DNA from: Pseudomonas sp. JQ170C
GTDB taxonomy: Bacteria > Pseudomonadota > Gammaproteobacteria > Pseudomonadales > Pseudomonadaceae
Direction of reading: 5' to 3'
DNA: 64,000 nt
NCBI RefSeq assembly: GCF_035581345.1
Contig: NZ_CP141608.1
Location: 2,076,501-2,140,500 of the forward strand
Each line of letters begins with the position of its first letter. The first letter of the stretch is position 1. Of the stretch, positions 25,190 through 33,556 are shown piece by piece. The notes beneath the pieces are model-generated. The model saw only the letters and a list, made by a program, of their open reading frames with translations. It searched no databases and was not told the DNA's origin. The translations under genes and the position numbers were made by a program.

Positions 25190-25300
25190 CCCGCCATGCA
25201 GAAACTGGCAGCCAAGCGACTGGCTGCCGAACTGAACTTTTCTGCTGAAGAAATCATGACCATGTCCTACAGCGACATGGTCTGGTGGCTCACGGATTGA
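25187..25300 (+). CDS. E' extension (GpE family) read by frameshift
   Basis: From 25187 the +1 frame reads DPA and then 34 residues beginning MQKLAAKRLAAELNFSAEEI and ending MSYSDMVWWLTD, followed by TGA at 25298-25300. The pattern of a short helix, then MSYSDMVWW, is that of P2 GpE. The only ATG (25196) has no ribosome site, which favours translation as an E+E' fusion of 137 residues, close to the length of P2 E+E'. Confidence 0.68.
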   Translation, partial: DPAMQKLAAKRLAAELNFSAEEIMTMSYSDMVWWLTD

Positions 25301-25321
25301 GCCCGCACTCAAGGGGGAGTC

Positions 25322-28300
25322 ATGGCGAACAAGCTGTCGTTAGGGCTGGTCATCGGCGGTGTTGTCAGTTCGTCGGTGGGGGCTGCCTTCAATACGGTTA
25401 CCAGCGGCATCAAGAAGCTGGAGCAGCAGGGCAACAAGGCCAAGGTGTTGAAAAGCACCATCGGCGAAACCATTCGCTTGCGCGAGGAGTGGAAGAAAGC
25501 GCATGACAGTGGCGCGGCCTCGGCGGCCGGGTTGTTGCGCAAGCTGGACGGTAACCTGGAAAGCCTGCGCAAGCAGGGTGTCGAAGTAGGGCGACTCAAT
25601 CGCGAGTATCAGCGCCTGGGTCGAACTGCAAAGTCGGCCGATCTGCAGATCAAAGGACGCCAACAGATCGAGCAGGGTAAGGCCGGGGTCAGGTCGAGCG
25701 TTGGCCAGGCCGTGGTTGGCGTTGGTGCGCTCGGTGTGGCTGGCAAGATCAGCGCGGACTATCAAGCGATCATCCGTGACATTGCGATCAAGGCCGGCGT
25801 CGCCAATCAGCCGAAAGAGGCGGCCATGTCGCGCACGGTCATTCAGACCGCGCAAGACACCGGCATGGCCCGCAACGACGTGGCCGATCTGGTCAACCAG
25901 TTGGTTGGCGCCGGCATGGAGCTGGACAAGGCGATGGCCTATGCGCCGGTGGCGGCCAAATTCGCCATTGGCCAGGGGGCCAGCGGCGTCGATACCGCGA
26001 GCATGATTCAGGCGCTGGAGCAGAACGCCAAGATCACTGACCCCAAGGTCATGCAGCAAGCCCTGGAGGCTATCGCCCTGCAGGGCCAGGCGGGCAGCTT
26101 TGAAGCCGCCGATATGGCCAAGTGGTTCCCGCAGTTGCTGGCGGGCATGGAGAAGAACGGCAGCACCGGCCTGGGCGCGGTTAGCTCGCTGGGTGCGATG
26201 CTGCAAGTGCAGATGAAGACTGCCGGCGGCTCGGACGAGGCGGCCAACAACCTCAAGAACTGGATGGAAAAGATCGGTTCCGGGGATGTGGTCAAGGCTT
26301 ATGCGGATGCTGGTATCGACTATCAGTCGTCGCTGAACTCGGGCATTCAAAAGGGTATGTCGACCCTTGAATCCAGCTTTGCCTTGGCCATGAAGTACGT
26401 TCAAGCCACCGACCCGGCCAAGGCTGCGAAGATGGCCGAAGCCCAGGCTAACATCAGCAAGGAAGTTGATCCCGAGAAGGCCAAGGCGGCGCTTGAGTCC
26501 CTGGAAAAGTCCCTGCGTACCGGCGACATCTTTGCCGACATGCAGGTCAAAGCAGCCCTGACGGCTTACGCGGCCAACCGTGGGCTGTACGAAAACCTGA
26601 AAGCGCAATCGACCTCGAAGGACGCGGCGGGCATTCTCGACAAGAACTTGGCTGAACGCCGCGAATCCTCGGCACAGATGTGGGCTGAGACGGCGCAGGC
26701 GGCCAACGACGCCATGCGCAGCATGGGCGATGCCATTCGCCCGGCGACTGATCTGGTGGCCAAGAGCATCAAGGCTGTGGCCCAGGGGCTAACCAACTTG
26801 TCGGATGGCTCGCAGGCGGTGGTGTTTGGCCTTACCGCTGCCGGCGCGGCGTTTGTGGCACTGAAAACGGTGCTGAGCGGCCTGAAGGTTGCTCGGGGCA
26901 TGGCCAACATCGGGCGGGGCGTGGTGCTTGGACGTGCTGGCTCCAAGGGGTTGGGCGACGTTGCGGAGGCTGTGGCCGAGAAGGGCCCGCAAACCGGTAT
27001 CAAGCCTGTTGACGCTGGCCTCAAGGCATTGGGTGGATTGCTGGGGGCTAGCAATGACGACAACGCCGGCAGCAGTAAGGAGCCGCAGCGGGTGTTTGTT
27101 GTCAATGCCAACGCCATTGGCAGTGTGGGTGCTACTGGGGCGGCCCCTGCAGGGTCGCGCCGGGCACGACGACGTCAGCGGCGAACGGCGGGGCGTGCTA
27201 CTCCCGCGCCGAAATTGGCTGCTCCAGCAATTGCACCAGGGCGATTTGCCAAGATGCTTGGTGCCGCAGGCAAGTTGGGTATGGTCGGCCGGGTAATGCC
27301 GGGTGGCTCGATGCTCGATGCCGGTGTGAAGGCTGTCGACACCTACATGAACGCCGAAACCAAGGAAGAAAAAGCCGAGGGTTATGGCGGTGCGGTAGGT
27401 GGGTTGGGTGGCGCGCTGGCGGGAGCGGCTACGGGCGCAGCGCTCGGAGCCGTTATTCCGATAGTTGGTCCCCTCGTTGGTGGCGCGGTTGGTGCGTTCC
27501 TCGGCGGCATGGGTGGGGAAAGTCTGGGTGGCCTGCTGGGCAAGAGCTGGTTTGGCGGGGAAGACAAGCCAGACGAAGTCGCCGCCGGCGAGAGTCCGCT
27601 GGTGGAGAAGGCGCCGGCGACCCAGCAGGCCAAGGCTGTCGAGGTGGCGCCCGTACCAGCAGCCCCTGCTTTGCCTGGGCCTGTTGTGCCGCCGGTCGTG
27701 GTTACCATGCCGGCGCCCGTCCCAATGCCAGTACCAGCTGCGGCGCCCGTGGTGGCTGAGCAGCCGCCGGCGGTGTCCTACGACCCACGCGACCCGAACG
27801 CCAAAGACCCGTTCTTGCTGCCGGCCTTGGCCAGTCACAAGGCTCGTTTCCCTGGCGCCGAGTTGGTGCCGCAGGAGCCGGTGGCCGCGCCTGTGGTGGC
27901 AACAATGCCGGCGCCCGTGCCAGTGCAACTGTCAGCAGCGGCGCCCGTGGTGGCTGAGAAGCCACCGGCGGTGTCCTACGACCCACGCGACCCGAACGCC
28001 AAAGACCCGTTCTTGCTGCCGGCCTTGGCCAGCCACAAGGCTCGTTTCCCTGGCGCCGAGTTGGTGCCGCAGGAGCCAGTCGCCGCGCCTGTGGTGGCAA
28101 CAATGCCGGCGCCCGTGCCAGTGCAAGTGTCAGCACCGGCGCCCGTGGTGGCTGAGCAGCCGCCGGCGGTGCCCTACGACCCGCGCGACCCGAACGCTAA
28201 AGACCCGTTCTTGCTGCCGGCCCTGGCCAGCCACAAGTTGCGGTTCCCTGGTGCTGGGTTGGTGCGACCAGAGCCTGCGGCGGCGCCGATAGTGGCAGCA

Positions 28301-28729
28301 ATGCCGGCGCCGGTGTCCAGTACTCCACTATCAGGACCAAGCCGACCGGCACCCGCAGCGTCGGTACCGGCTGCTCCGGTAGTGACCAAGATTGTGGATC
28401 AAGGAAAGCCCCAGGTGCCGATCATTGTGCCGGGCGCGCCTGCAGGTAAGGCAAACGAGCTTGGCGACGTGGTGCGTTCCCTGGTCCCGGCTGTGCCGCC
28501 GGCGGCGGCTTTGCCGGTACCGACCAAGGTGGTCGAGCAGCGTAAACCCGAGGCACCAAAGATCGACCAGCAGTTCAGCTTTGCCCCAAAAATTGAGGTC
28601 ACGGTCAATGGGGATGTGAAAGATCCCGCGCAGTTGGCCAATGAGCTTGCTCCGCACCTGCAGCGGCAGTTCGAGGAATACAGCCGCCAGGCACTGAGCC
28701 GTCAATTGCTCGATGCACCGCACGCATAA
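25322..28729 (+). CDS. Tape measure protein (P2 gpT-like)
   Basis: This encodes 1135 residues. The N-terminal 120 residues are coiled-coil-like, residues about 140-500 are the TP901/P2-type tape measure core (YQAIIRDIAIKAGVANQPKE, DTGMARNDVADLVNQLVGAG), and hydrophobic glycine-rich segments lie near 690-750 (GGALAGAATGAALGAVIPI). Residues about 796-993 consist of three 66-residue proline/alanine-rich repeats. It sets tail length and may take part in DNA entry. GGGGGAG precedes the ATG. Confidence 0.92.
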   Translation: MANKLSLGLVIGGVVSSSVGAAFNTVTSGIKKLEQQGNKAKVLKSTIGETIRLREEWKKAHDSGAASAAGLLRKLDGNLESLRKQGVEVGRLNREYQRLGRTAKSADLQIKGRQQIEQGKAGVRSSVGQAVVGVGALGVAGKISADYQAIIRDIAIKAGVANQPKEAAMSRTVIQTAQDTGMARNDVADLVNQLVGAGMELDKAMAYAPVAAKFAIGQGASGVDTASMIQALEQNAKITDPKVMQQALEAIALQGQAGSFEAADMAKWFPQLLAGMEKNGSTGLGAVSSLGAMLQVQMKTAGGSDEAANNLKNWMEKIGSGDVVKAYADAGIDYQSSLNSGIQKGMSTLESSFALAMKYVQATDPAKAAKMAEAQANISKEVDPEKAKAALESLEKSLRTGDIFADMQVKAALTAYAANRGLYENLKAQSTSKDAAGILDKNLAERRESSAQMWAETAQAANDAMRSMGDAIRPATDLVAKSIKAVAQGLTNLSDGSQAVVFGLTAAGAAFVALKTVLSGLKVARGMANIGRGVVLGRAGSKGLGDVAEAVAEKGPQTGIKPVDAGLKALGGLLGASNDDNAGSSKEPQRVFVVNANAIGSVGATGAAPAGSRRARRRQRRTAGRATPAPKLAAPAIAPGRFAKMLGAAGKLGMVGRVMPGGSMLDAGVKAVDTYMNAETKEEKAEGYGGAVGGLGGALAGAATGAALGAVIPIVGPLVGGAVGAFLGGMGGESLGGLLGKSWFGGEDKPDEVAAGESPLVEKAPATQQAKAVEVAPVPAAPALPGPVVPPVVVTMPAPVPMPVPAAAPVVAEQPPAVSYDPRDPNAKDPFLLPALASHKARFPGAELVPQEPVAAPVVATMPAPVPVQLSAAAPVVAEKPPAVSYDPRDPNAKDPFLLPALASHKARFPGAELVPQEPVAAPVVATMPAPVPVQVSAPAPVVAEQPPAVPYDPRDPNAKDPFLLPALASHKLRFPGAGLVRPEPAAAPIVAAMPAPVSSTPLSGPSRPAPAASVPAAPVVTKIVDQGKPQVPIIVPGAPAGKANELGDVVRSLVPAVPPAAALPVPTKVVEQRKPEAPKIDQQFSFAPKIEVTVNGDVKDPAQLANELAPHLQRQFEEYSRQALSRQLLDAPHA
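27707..28300 (+). repeat. Three 198-bp tandem repeats in tape measure gene
   Basis: Three in-frame units of 198 bp start at 27707, 27905 and 28103 with MPAPVP, and a degenerate fourth unit begins at 28301. Each unit carries YDPRDPNAKDPFLLPALASH at constant spacing (period checked on the CCTACG at 27777, 27975 and 28173). Units differ at few positions, so the expansion seems recent or is kept homogeneous by recombination. Confidence 0.9.
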
Positions 28730-28738
28730 GGAGGGGGA

Positions 28739-29584
28739 ATGCCCTACATGGAACAGATGGAATCCGGTTTGAAATCCCTGGTGCAAGCCGGGGAGGCCGG
28801 CCGTCAGGGGCTCGACGGCATGCTGGGCCCCATGAATGGAGCCATCGGCGACATTACCGGGGCCGCTTCTGAGCTGGAAAGTATCCCGTTTGTGGGCCCG
28901 GAAGTGGGCGCCAAGCTGCAGCGCACCATGCGTGGAATCAACCTGGCGCAGTCCAAGGTGGGCGAAGTAGCGGCCATGTATGGTCAGGCCACCTCAGGAA
29001 TGTCTCAGGTGCAGGCGCGCATGGGCACGCTCAGGGAGCAATCAGCCCGGGCCGGGGAGGCAATCAACAAGGTGGCGGGCAAGCTAAGCCCGTCGCTGGC
29101 CAACGTGGTGTCGACGGCGAGTTTTTCGCCGCTGGCAACCCCGGCAGCCCAGTCGGTGACGCCGTTCCCGCACCTGCTCATCATCCAACCCCTGCGCCCG
29201 GATGCGCGGCCGTATTACTTCAACCTCAACACGGCGGCGTTCGATGAGCTGCGTCGGCAGACCGCGTTTCGCTGGGCTGGCCAGGAGCGTTTGAGCCGCA
29301 GCATTGCCCAGCAGGCCATCGGCCAAGGTGAGGATAAGCTGAGCCTCAAGGGCGCGATCTTTCCCGGCTTCAAGGGTGGGCTCAAGCAACTGGACACCCT
29401 GCGCAGTATCGGCAGGGCCTTGGAGCCGCTGAGCCTGATCACGGGCTATGGCGAGGTGCTGGGCACCTGGTGCTTGCTCAGTCTGGACGAAGAGCAAAGC
29501 CATCTGCTTGCCGGTGGTATCCCGCGTAAACAGTCCTTTAGCCTGGAGTTTGTGAGCTATGGCGGCGACCTGCAGAACATCTGA
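28739..29584 (+). CDS. Tail protein U with long N-terminal extension
   Basis: This encodes 281 residues. Residues about 140-281 match P2 gpU (FPHLLIIQPLRPDARPYYFN, RQSFSLEFVSYGGD-like end as KQSFSLEFVSYGG). P2 gpU is about 160 residues; here an extra 135-residue helical N-terminus (LKSLVQAGEAGRQGLDGMLG) is fused. gpU caps or terminates the tail tube. Confidence 0.85.
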   Translation: MPYMEQMESGLKSLVQAGEAGRQGLDGMLGPMNGAIGDITGAASELESIPFVGPEVGAKLQRTMRGINLAQSKVGEVAAMYGQATSGMSQVQARMGTLREQSARAGEAINKVAGKLSPSLANVVSTASFSPLATPAAQSVTPFPHLLIIQPLRPDARPYYFNLNTAAFDELRRQTAFRWAGQERLSRSIAQQAIGQGEDKLSLKGAIFPGFKGGLKQLDTLRSIGRALEPLSLITGYGEVLGTWCLLSLDEEQSHLLAGGIPRKQSFSLEFVSYGGDLQNI

Positions 29585-29765
29585 CGGGGATTTGCTCGAT
29601 GTGATCTGTCAGAACCATTACGGACACCTCAACGGCACGGTGGAGGCGGTGCTAGATGCCAACCCCGATCTGGCCAGGCAGGCGCAGCCGTACCGCGCTG
29701 GCTTGGTGTTTCACTTGCCAGAACTGCCGGCGCCGACCGAAACGCTGGTGCAACTGTGGGATTGA
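29559..29765 (+). CDS. Tail protein X (LysM-like)
   Basis: This encodes 68 residues starting inside the end of the gpU gene in another frame. It has the gpX pattern: GDLLDVICQNHYGHLNGTVE, VLDANPDLA, then PYRAGLVFHLPELP. The fold is LysM-like. In P2 it is required for tail assembly. The 26-base overlap implies translational coupling. Confidence 0.88.
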   Translation: MAATCRTSDGDLLDVICQNHYGHLNGTVEAVLDANPDLARQAQPYRAGLVFHLPELPAPTETLVQLWD

Positions 29766-29788
29766 TCCCGCGTTACGCCTAACAAAGA

Positions 29789-29816
29789 AGCCCCGCCCCG
29801 TGCGGGGTTTTGCTTT
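29789..29816 (+). terminator. Terminator after gpX
   Basis: A stem CCCCGC/GCGGGG with loop CCCGT is followed by TTTTGCTTTT. It lies between gpX and gpD and may reduce expression of late-acting D and lysis genes or isolate them. Confidence 0.78.
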
Positions 29817-29831
29817 TCTGGAGCCCCAAGC

Positions 29832-30881
29832 ATGAAACCCACTTTTCGTATCGTCGCGGATGGCAGAGACATTTCCGCGATGATCAATGACCGGCTGCTG
29901 TCGCTGCGCACCAGTGACAAGCCGGGGATGGAGTCCGACGAATTCGAGTTGCGCATTGATGACCGTGACCAGGCGGTGCTTCTGCCGCGTCGTGGTGCAA
30001 GTATCGAAGTGTTCCTGGGGTATGCCGGTCAGTCCCTGGCTCGTTTGGGCCGATACACGGTCGATGAGGTCGAGCTGTCCGGCCCGCCTGACAGCCTGGT
30101 CATTCGCGGCAAGGCCAGTGACATGCGCGGCAGCGGCAAGACCACGCGCAGCGGCAGTTGGGAGGGTGTGCCCTTGCAGCAAATCGTTCGGGACATTGCG
30201 GCACGCAACGGCTGGGAGCCGGTCTGCCCGGTGGCCAGCAAGGTGCCCCGTGTCGACCAACTCAACGAATCGGACTTCAACTTCATCACCCGCCTGGCCA
30301 AACAGTACGACTGCACTGCCAAGGTCGGCGACGGCAAGTTGCTGGTGCTGCCGCGCCAGGCTGGTCAAAGCGCGAGCGGCAAGGCCCTGGGCACCGTAAC
30401 CATCACCCGGCGGGACGTGAGCCGCTATCAGTTTCGGGTCAGTGATAAGACCACCCACAAGAGCGTTCAGACCAAGCATCAGGACCCGAAGTCGGGCGAA
30501 CTGAAAGTAGTCGACCTTGAGAACGACGAGTCCCCCAGCGGCCTGCCGCCTGTGCATACCGATCGGCACATTTATCCGAACAAGACCGCCGCCGAGCAGG
30601 CCGGCAAGGCGCGCTTGGCCGCGTTCAACCGCAGCACTGCCGGTGTGCGGCTGGAAATGGCCGGCCGCACGGATCTGTTTGCCGAGCGCCTGATTATCGC
30701 CCAGGGATTCAAGGTCGGCCTCGATGGCGAGTACCTGGTGGATTCGGTCGAGCAGGTGTTTACCCAGTCCGGTTGGACGACGACCGTCGAATGCAACGGC
30801 GGCAAGAAAGGCAAGGCCAAGGCCGGCGAGAAGAAGACGAAAGAATCCAAAGAACTCAAGACCGTGGACCTACAACCCTAA
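29832..30881 (+). CDS. Tail/late control protein D
   Basis: This encodes 349 residues of the P2 gpD (phage late control D) family: FRIVADGRDISAMINDRLLS, EVELSGPPDSLVIRGKASDM and ESDFNFITRLAKQYDCTAKV. It forms the baseplate hub below the tube, a gp27-like fold. The C-terminal 25 residues are lysine-rich. Confidence 0.92.
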   Translation: MKPTFRIVADGRDISAMINDRLLSLRTSDKPGMESDEFELRIDDRDQAVLLPRRGASIEVFLGYAGQSLARLGRYTVDEVELSGPPDSLVIRGKASDMRGSGKTTRSGSWEGVPLQQIVRDIAARNGWEPVCPVASKVPRVDQLNESDFNFITRLAKQYDCTAKVGDGKLLVLPRQAGQSASGKALGTVTITRRDVSRYQFRVSDKTTHKSVQTKHQDPKSGELKVVDLENDESPSGLPPVHTDRHIYPNKTAAEQAGKARLAAFNRSTAGVRLEMAGRTDLFAERLIIAQGFKVGLDGEYLVDSVEQVFTQSGWTTTVECNGGKKGKAKAGEKKTKESKELKTVDLQP

Positions 30882-30913
30882 CGACCCATGTGGTCAGCAA
30901 TGGAGAAAAACCT

Positions 30914-31483
30914 ATGGCTATCAATACGCAGCAATTGCTGCAGATCCTCCCTAACGCCGGCCGCAATGCCGGCGTTTTTGTTCCTGGGCTGAATGCCGCG
31001 ATGGGCAAGTACGCCATCATCACTCGTCTGCGCATGGCCGCGTTCATCGCCCAGATTGGTCACGAATCTGGCCAGTTGCGTTACGTCCGAGAGTTGGGGG
31101 GCGATGCCTACCTATCCAAGTACGACACCGGCAGCTTGGCCAAGCGCCTGGGCAACAGCCCCGAGGCCGATGGCGATGGCCAGAAGTATCGCGGCCGGGG
31201 ATTGATTCAGATCACCGGCCACGACAACTACGAAGCCTGCAGCGAAGCGCTGTTCGGCGATAGTCGATTGCTCAACACCCCTGAGCTGCTTGAACAGCCC
31301 GTCTATGCGTTGCTGTCTGCCGGCTGGTACTGGCAGCGGGCAGGACTCAATAGCCTCGCGGACAAGGTGCTGCGGGCCGATGACTCGGTGTTCGAGCTGA
31401 TCACCCGCCGTATCAATGGTGGCCTGAATGGGTTGAAGGATCGCCAGGCGCTCTACAAGCGGGCGCTTGAGGTGTTGCAGTAA
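30914..31483 (+). CDS. GH19 chitinase-like endolysin
   Basis: This encodes 189 residues from the ATG at 30914, with GGAGA upstream. GH19 features are visible: AAFIAQIGHESGQLRYVRE with the catalytic glutamate (E51), and YRGRGLIQITGHDNY. The enzyme cleaves peptidoglycan at lysis. There is no signal peptide, so export depends on the holin. It overlaps the Rz-like gene by one base. Confidence 0.92.
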   Translation: MAINTQQLLQILPNAGRNAGVFVPGLNAAMGKYAIITRLRMAAFIAQIGHESGQLRYVRELGGDAYLSKYDTGSLAKRLGNSPEADGDGQKYRGRGLIQITGHDNYEACSEALFGDSRLLNTPELLEQPVYALLSAGWYWQRAGLNSLADKVLRADDSVFELITRRINGGLNGLKDRQALYKRALEVLQ

Positions 31484-32037
31484 TGCCGCTGAATTGGCGT
31501 ATCGCACTTCTGGCTGTGGCGGTCGGGCTCTATGCCGGCGGGCGTGTGGCTTGGGTGTGGCAGGCCTGCGAGTACGGAAAGCAGTTGGCTGAACAGGCTG
31601 CAGGTTATGTCCAGCAGCTGGCGGACAGAGATCGGGCTCACGGTCGTGAGCGTGAGGAAGCTGCAGCTGCAGCCTTGGAGCAGTTGGCAGCGCAGAAAAG
31701 CCAGCGACAAGCCCTGGAGGATCGCCTGCAGGAACAGGGCAAAACCCATTGGAAGGAAATGAACGATGCACAACAGACTCAAGCTCGCCTGCGTGACAGG
31801 CTGGCTACTGCTGACTTGCGGCTGTCAGTCCTTGTCGACGCCGGAGCCTTTGCCGCCCAGGGTTGTGACGGTGGGATGCGAGAAGCCGCCGGCACCGCAG
31901 GCGTGGTTCATGGAGCCGTTCGCGCCCGACTTGACCCAGCGCATGCTCAACGAATTTTCGGCATCACCGACGACGGTGATCGAGGACTGATCGCTCTGAA
32001 GGCCTGCCAGGCCTACGTTCGCGAAGTCGCCAAATGA
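31483..32037 (+). CDS. Rz-like inner-membrane spanin
   Basis: This encodes 184 residues with an N-terminal membrane anchor (WRIALLAVAVGLYAGGRVAW) and a long periplasmic coiled coil (AAAAALEQLAAQKSQRQALE). It fits the i-spanin family. The o-spanin gene is nested in it in another frame. Together they fuse inner and outer membranes at the last step of lysis. Confidence 0.82.
   Translation: MPLNWRIALLAVAVGLYAGGRVAWVWQACEYGKQLAEQAAGYVQQLADRDRAHGREREEAAAAALEQLAAQKSQRQALEDRLQEQGKTHWKEMNDAQQTQARLRDRLATADLRLSVLVDAGAFAAQGCDGGMREAAGTAGVVHGAVRARLDPAHAQRIFGITDDGDRGLIALKACQAYVREVAK
31766..31990 (+). CDS. Rz1-like outer-membrane spanin lipoprotein, nested in Rz
   Basis: This encodes 74 residues in the +1 frame of the Rz-like gene. 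The N-terminus has a lipoprotein signal (LACVTGWLLLTCGCQS), with lipidation at C18 or C20, and a proline-rich mature part (STPEPLPPRVV). The ATG has AAGGAAATGAACG upstream. Complete nesting matches lambda Rz/Rz1. Confidence 0.83.
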   Translation: MHNRLKLACVTGWLLLTCGCQSLSTPEPLPPRVVTVGCEKPPAPQAWFMEPFAPDLTQRMLNEFSASPTTVIED

Positions 32038-32047
32038 AAAGAGGCGA

Positions 32048-32082
32048 GCCGGGTAGATGCGCCAACATCCAGCCCGGCCCTT
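32048..32082 (+). terminator. Possible terminator at end of late operon
   Basis: An inverted repeat GCCGGG (32048-32053)/CCCGGC (32073-32078) with a 19-base spacer is followed by CCTTTG. It is the only candidate between the spanin genes and the convergent protease gene and is weak. Confidence 0.35.
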
Positions 32083-32187
32083 TGAATTCACACAGACTTT
32101 CTGCAACTCCAGGCGCGGGAGTCGAGTACCTCGCTTCTGTGCTAGGATAAACAGTTGGTAAGACACGAGCGTGCAGCATATTTGACG

Positions 32188-33174
32188 TTATTTATTAAGC
32201 TCTATTGTTTGGGTGATGTCTCCATTTTTATCTTTCATAACTAGCTGCCCTGAGCATTGCTGAAGTAGTTTCTGGTATGCGGGCGTAGATACTGGAGCAT
32301 GGAATGGCATTTCTCCATTTTTTTGCTGTGTAAGTGTTTCTTCAATTGCGTCGACATGCCAGCACCGCCCGAGCGCAGTTTGGGCAAGTTTCGTGTCTCC
32401 GATCACGCCGGAGTATATTCCAAGAAGCTTGAATGCTCTCTCAGTACCGTGTGTCATCGAGCTTGTATCGAGTCCGGCGAGGGCACTTAGATCTCCATCG
32501 GCGAAGCGCCTGGCGGCTGCGGAAGCTTCACGGTTTGGAAACTTAACAACCTCTTTGTCCTCTGAAATTAAGACTGGCGCTCCAGACATGCCAGGCCTTG
32601 AAAGCGAATCCAGCAATATGACTCTATCCGCTAATCGATACGACGGTTCAGTGGCTATGCTGGCTCGCTTCCAAACTGGAAGATAATAAGGAGTAGATTG
32701 CCCGAAAGCCTCCGTCAATTCGACATGGCTGAAAGGATAGCCTAATATGAAGGCATCCTTACCAACCGCTTCGTCAATTTCAGATTCTGCAAATTTTTCG
32801 ATTTCAAAAATATGAAAATGATCTTGTATAGAATCGGGTAGAGGATAAACGGCTATATCGACTTTCCCTCCCATATTGTGCTCAAGCCATATTGGATTCA
32901 TTTCTGGGTCGTATAGCGGGCAGGTGATTTCTGATAATGTATTTTTTTTGCTCACGGCAGTAATTTTTAAGAGGTGCGGAGGTGGTAGTTCGCCTATCAT
33001 CTCAGGCTTAGATGGATCTATTCCACTGAATATGTGCCAGTTTGTGACGAGAAATAGCTCTCCATTTTTCCTTGTGAAAAATCCAGTTCCGTATCCCCTA
33101 GGTATAAGCTCATCGGTTGCTGCATTGACAAAGGACGTTTGCAGGTACGTGGTGGCTGCCGAAAGTTTGTTCAT
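32188..33174 (-). CDS. Trypsin-like serine peptidase, prophage accessory gene
   Basis: This encodes 328 residues without a signal peptide. The trypsin-like triad is visible: H47 in TNWHIFSG, D106 in GKVDIAVYPL and S197 in SRPGMSGAPV. About 100 further residues follow the peptidase fold. The gene is lower in GC than the phage structural genes, transcribed against them, and lies just after the lysis genes, a common place for lysogenic-conversion genes. Cytoplasmic trypsin-like peptidases occur in some anti-phage systems, but no partner gene identifies a known system here. Confidence 0.82.
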   Translation of the reverse strand: MNKLSAATTYLQTSFVNAATDELIPRGYGTGFFTRKNGELFLVTNWHIFSGIDPSKPEMIGELPPPHLLKITAVSKKNTLSEITCPLYDPEMNPIWLEHNMGGKVDIAVYPLPDSIQDHFHIFEIEKFAESEIDEAVGKDAFILGYPFSHVELTEAFGQSTPYYLPVWKRASIATEPSYRLADRVILLDSLSRPGMSGAPVLISEDKEVVKFPNREASAAARRFADGDLSALAGLDTSSMTHGTERAFKLLGIYSGVIGDTKLAQTALGRCWHVDAIEETLTQQKNGEMPFHAPVSTPAYQKLLQQCSGQLVMKDKNGDITQTIELNK

Positions 33175-33374
33175 TATTCAATTTTCGCCTGAATTTTGTT
33201 AGTGGGTTTTTCGCACGAACTGCGAGGATAGCGGTGTTGCTTCGTTGCGAGCAACGTCCATGTTCAGGCGAAGCGGTCGCCCATCAAGAATGATTGTGGT
33301 TACTGTGAAGTCGCCCGATACTGTGTGCATAGACAGTAAAAGCCAAGCGAATAAGTTGGAAAAGTTGAGTTAGA

Positions 33375-33494
33375 TTTAGGGCAGAATTGGGGCCGCATGA
33401 AGCCGTAATGAGCCTTTTTGTTCTAGGTGACGAGCAGAGTTTTCGGGCTTGATACGGCCTGCCGCGAAATGCGGGCGAGTTCAAATCCCTATCC
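33375..33494. repeat. Att-like direct repeat, left copy
   Basis: The segment has TTTAGGGCAGA followed about 95 bases later by GTTCAAATCCCTATCC. The same two elements recur in the same order and orientation, 98 bases apart, at 36964-37083. The first element translates as an integrase-like C-terminus (LDLGQNWGRMKP then stop); the second resembles a tRNA T-arm. It reads like a decayed attachment site. The flanking 33175-33374 has no gene. Confidence 0.6.
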
Positions 33495-33556
33495 TTGGGC
33501 CAGGCCAGCTGTCTTGGGAGCGCTGAGTGATATTACTCAAGCAGATGGTAGTCGTC

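Noticed and set aside
32120..32175. CTGTGCTAGGATAAACAG as a second LexA box
   Set aside because: The spacer between CTGT and ACAG is ten bases instead of eight.
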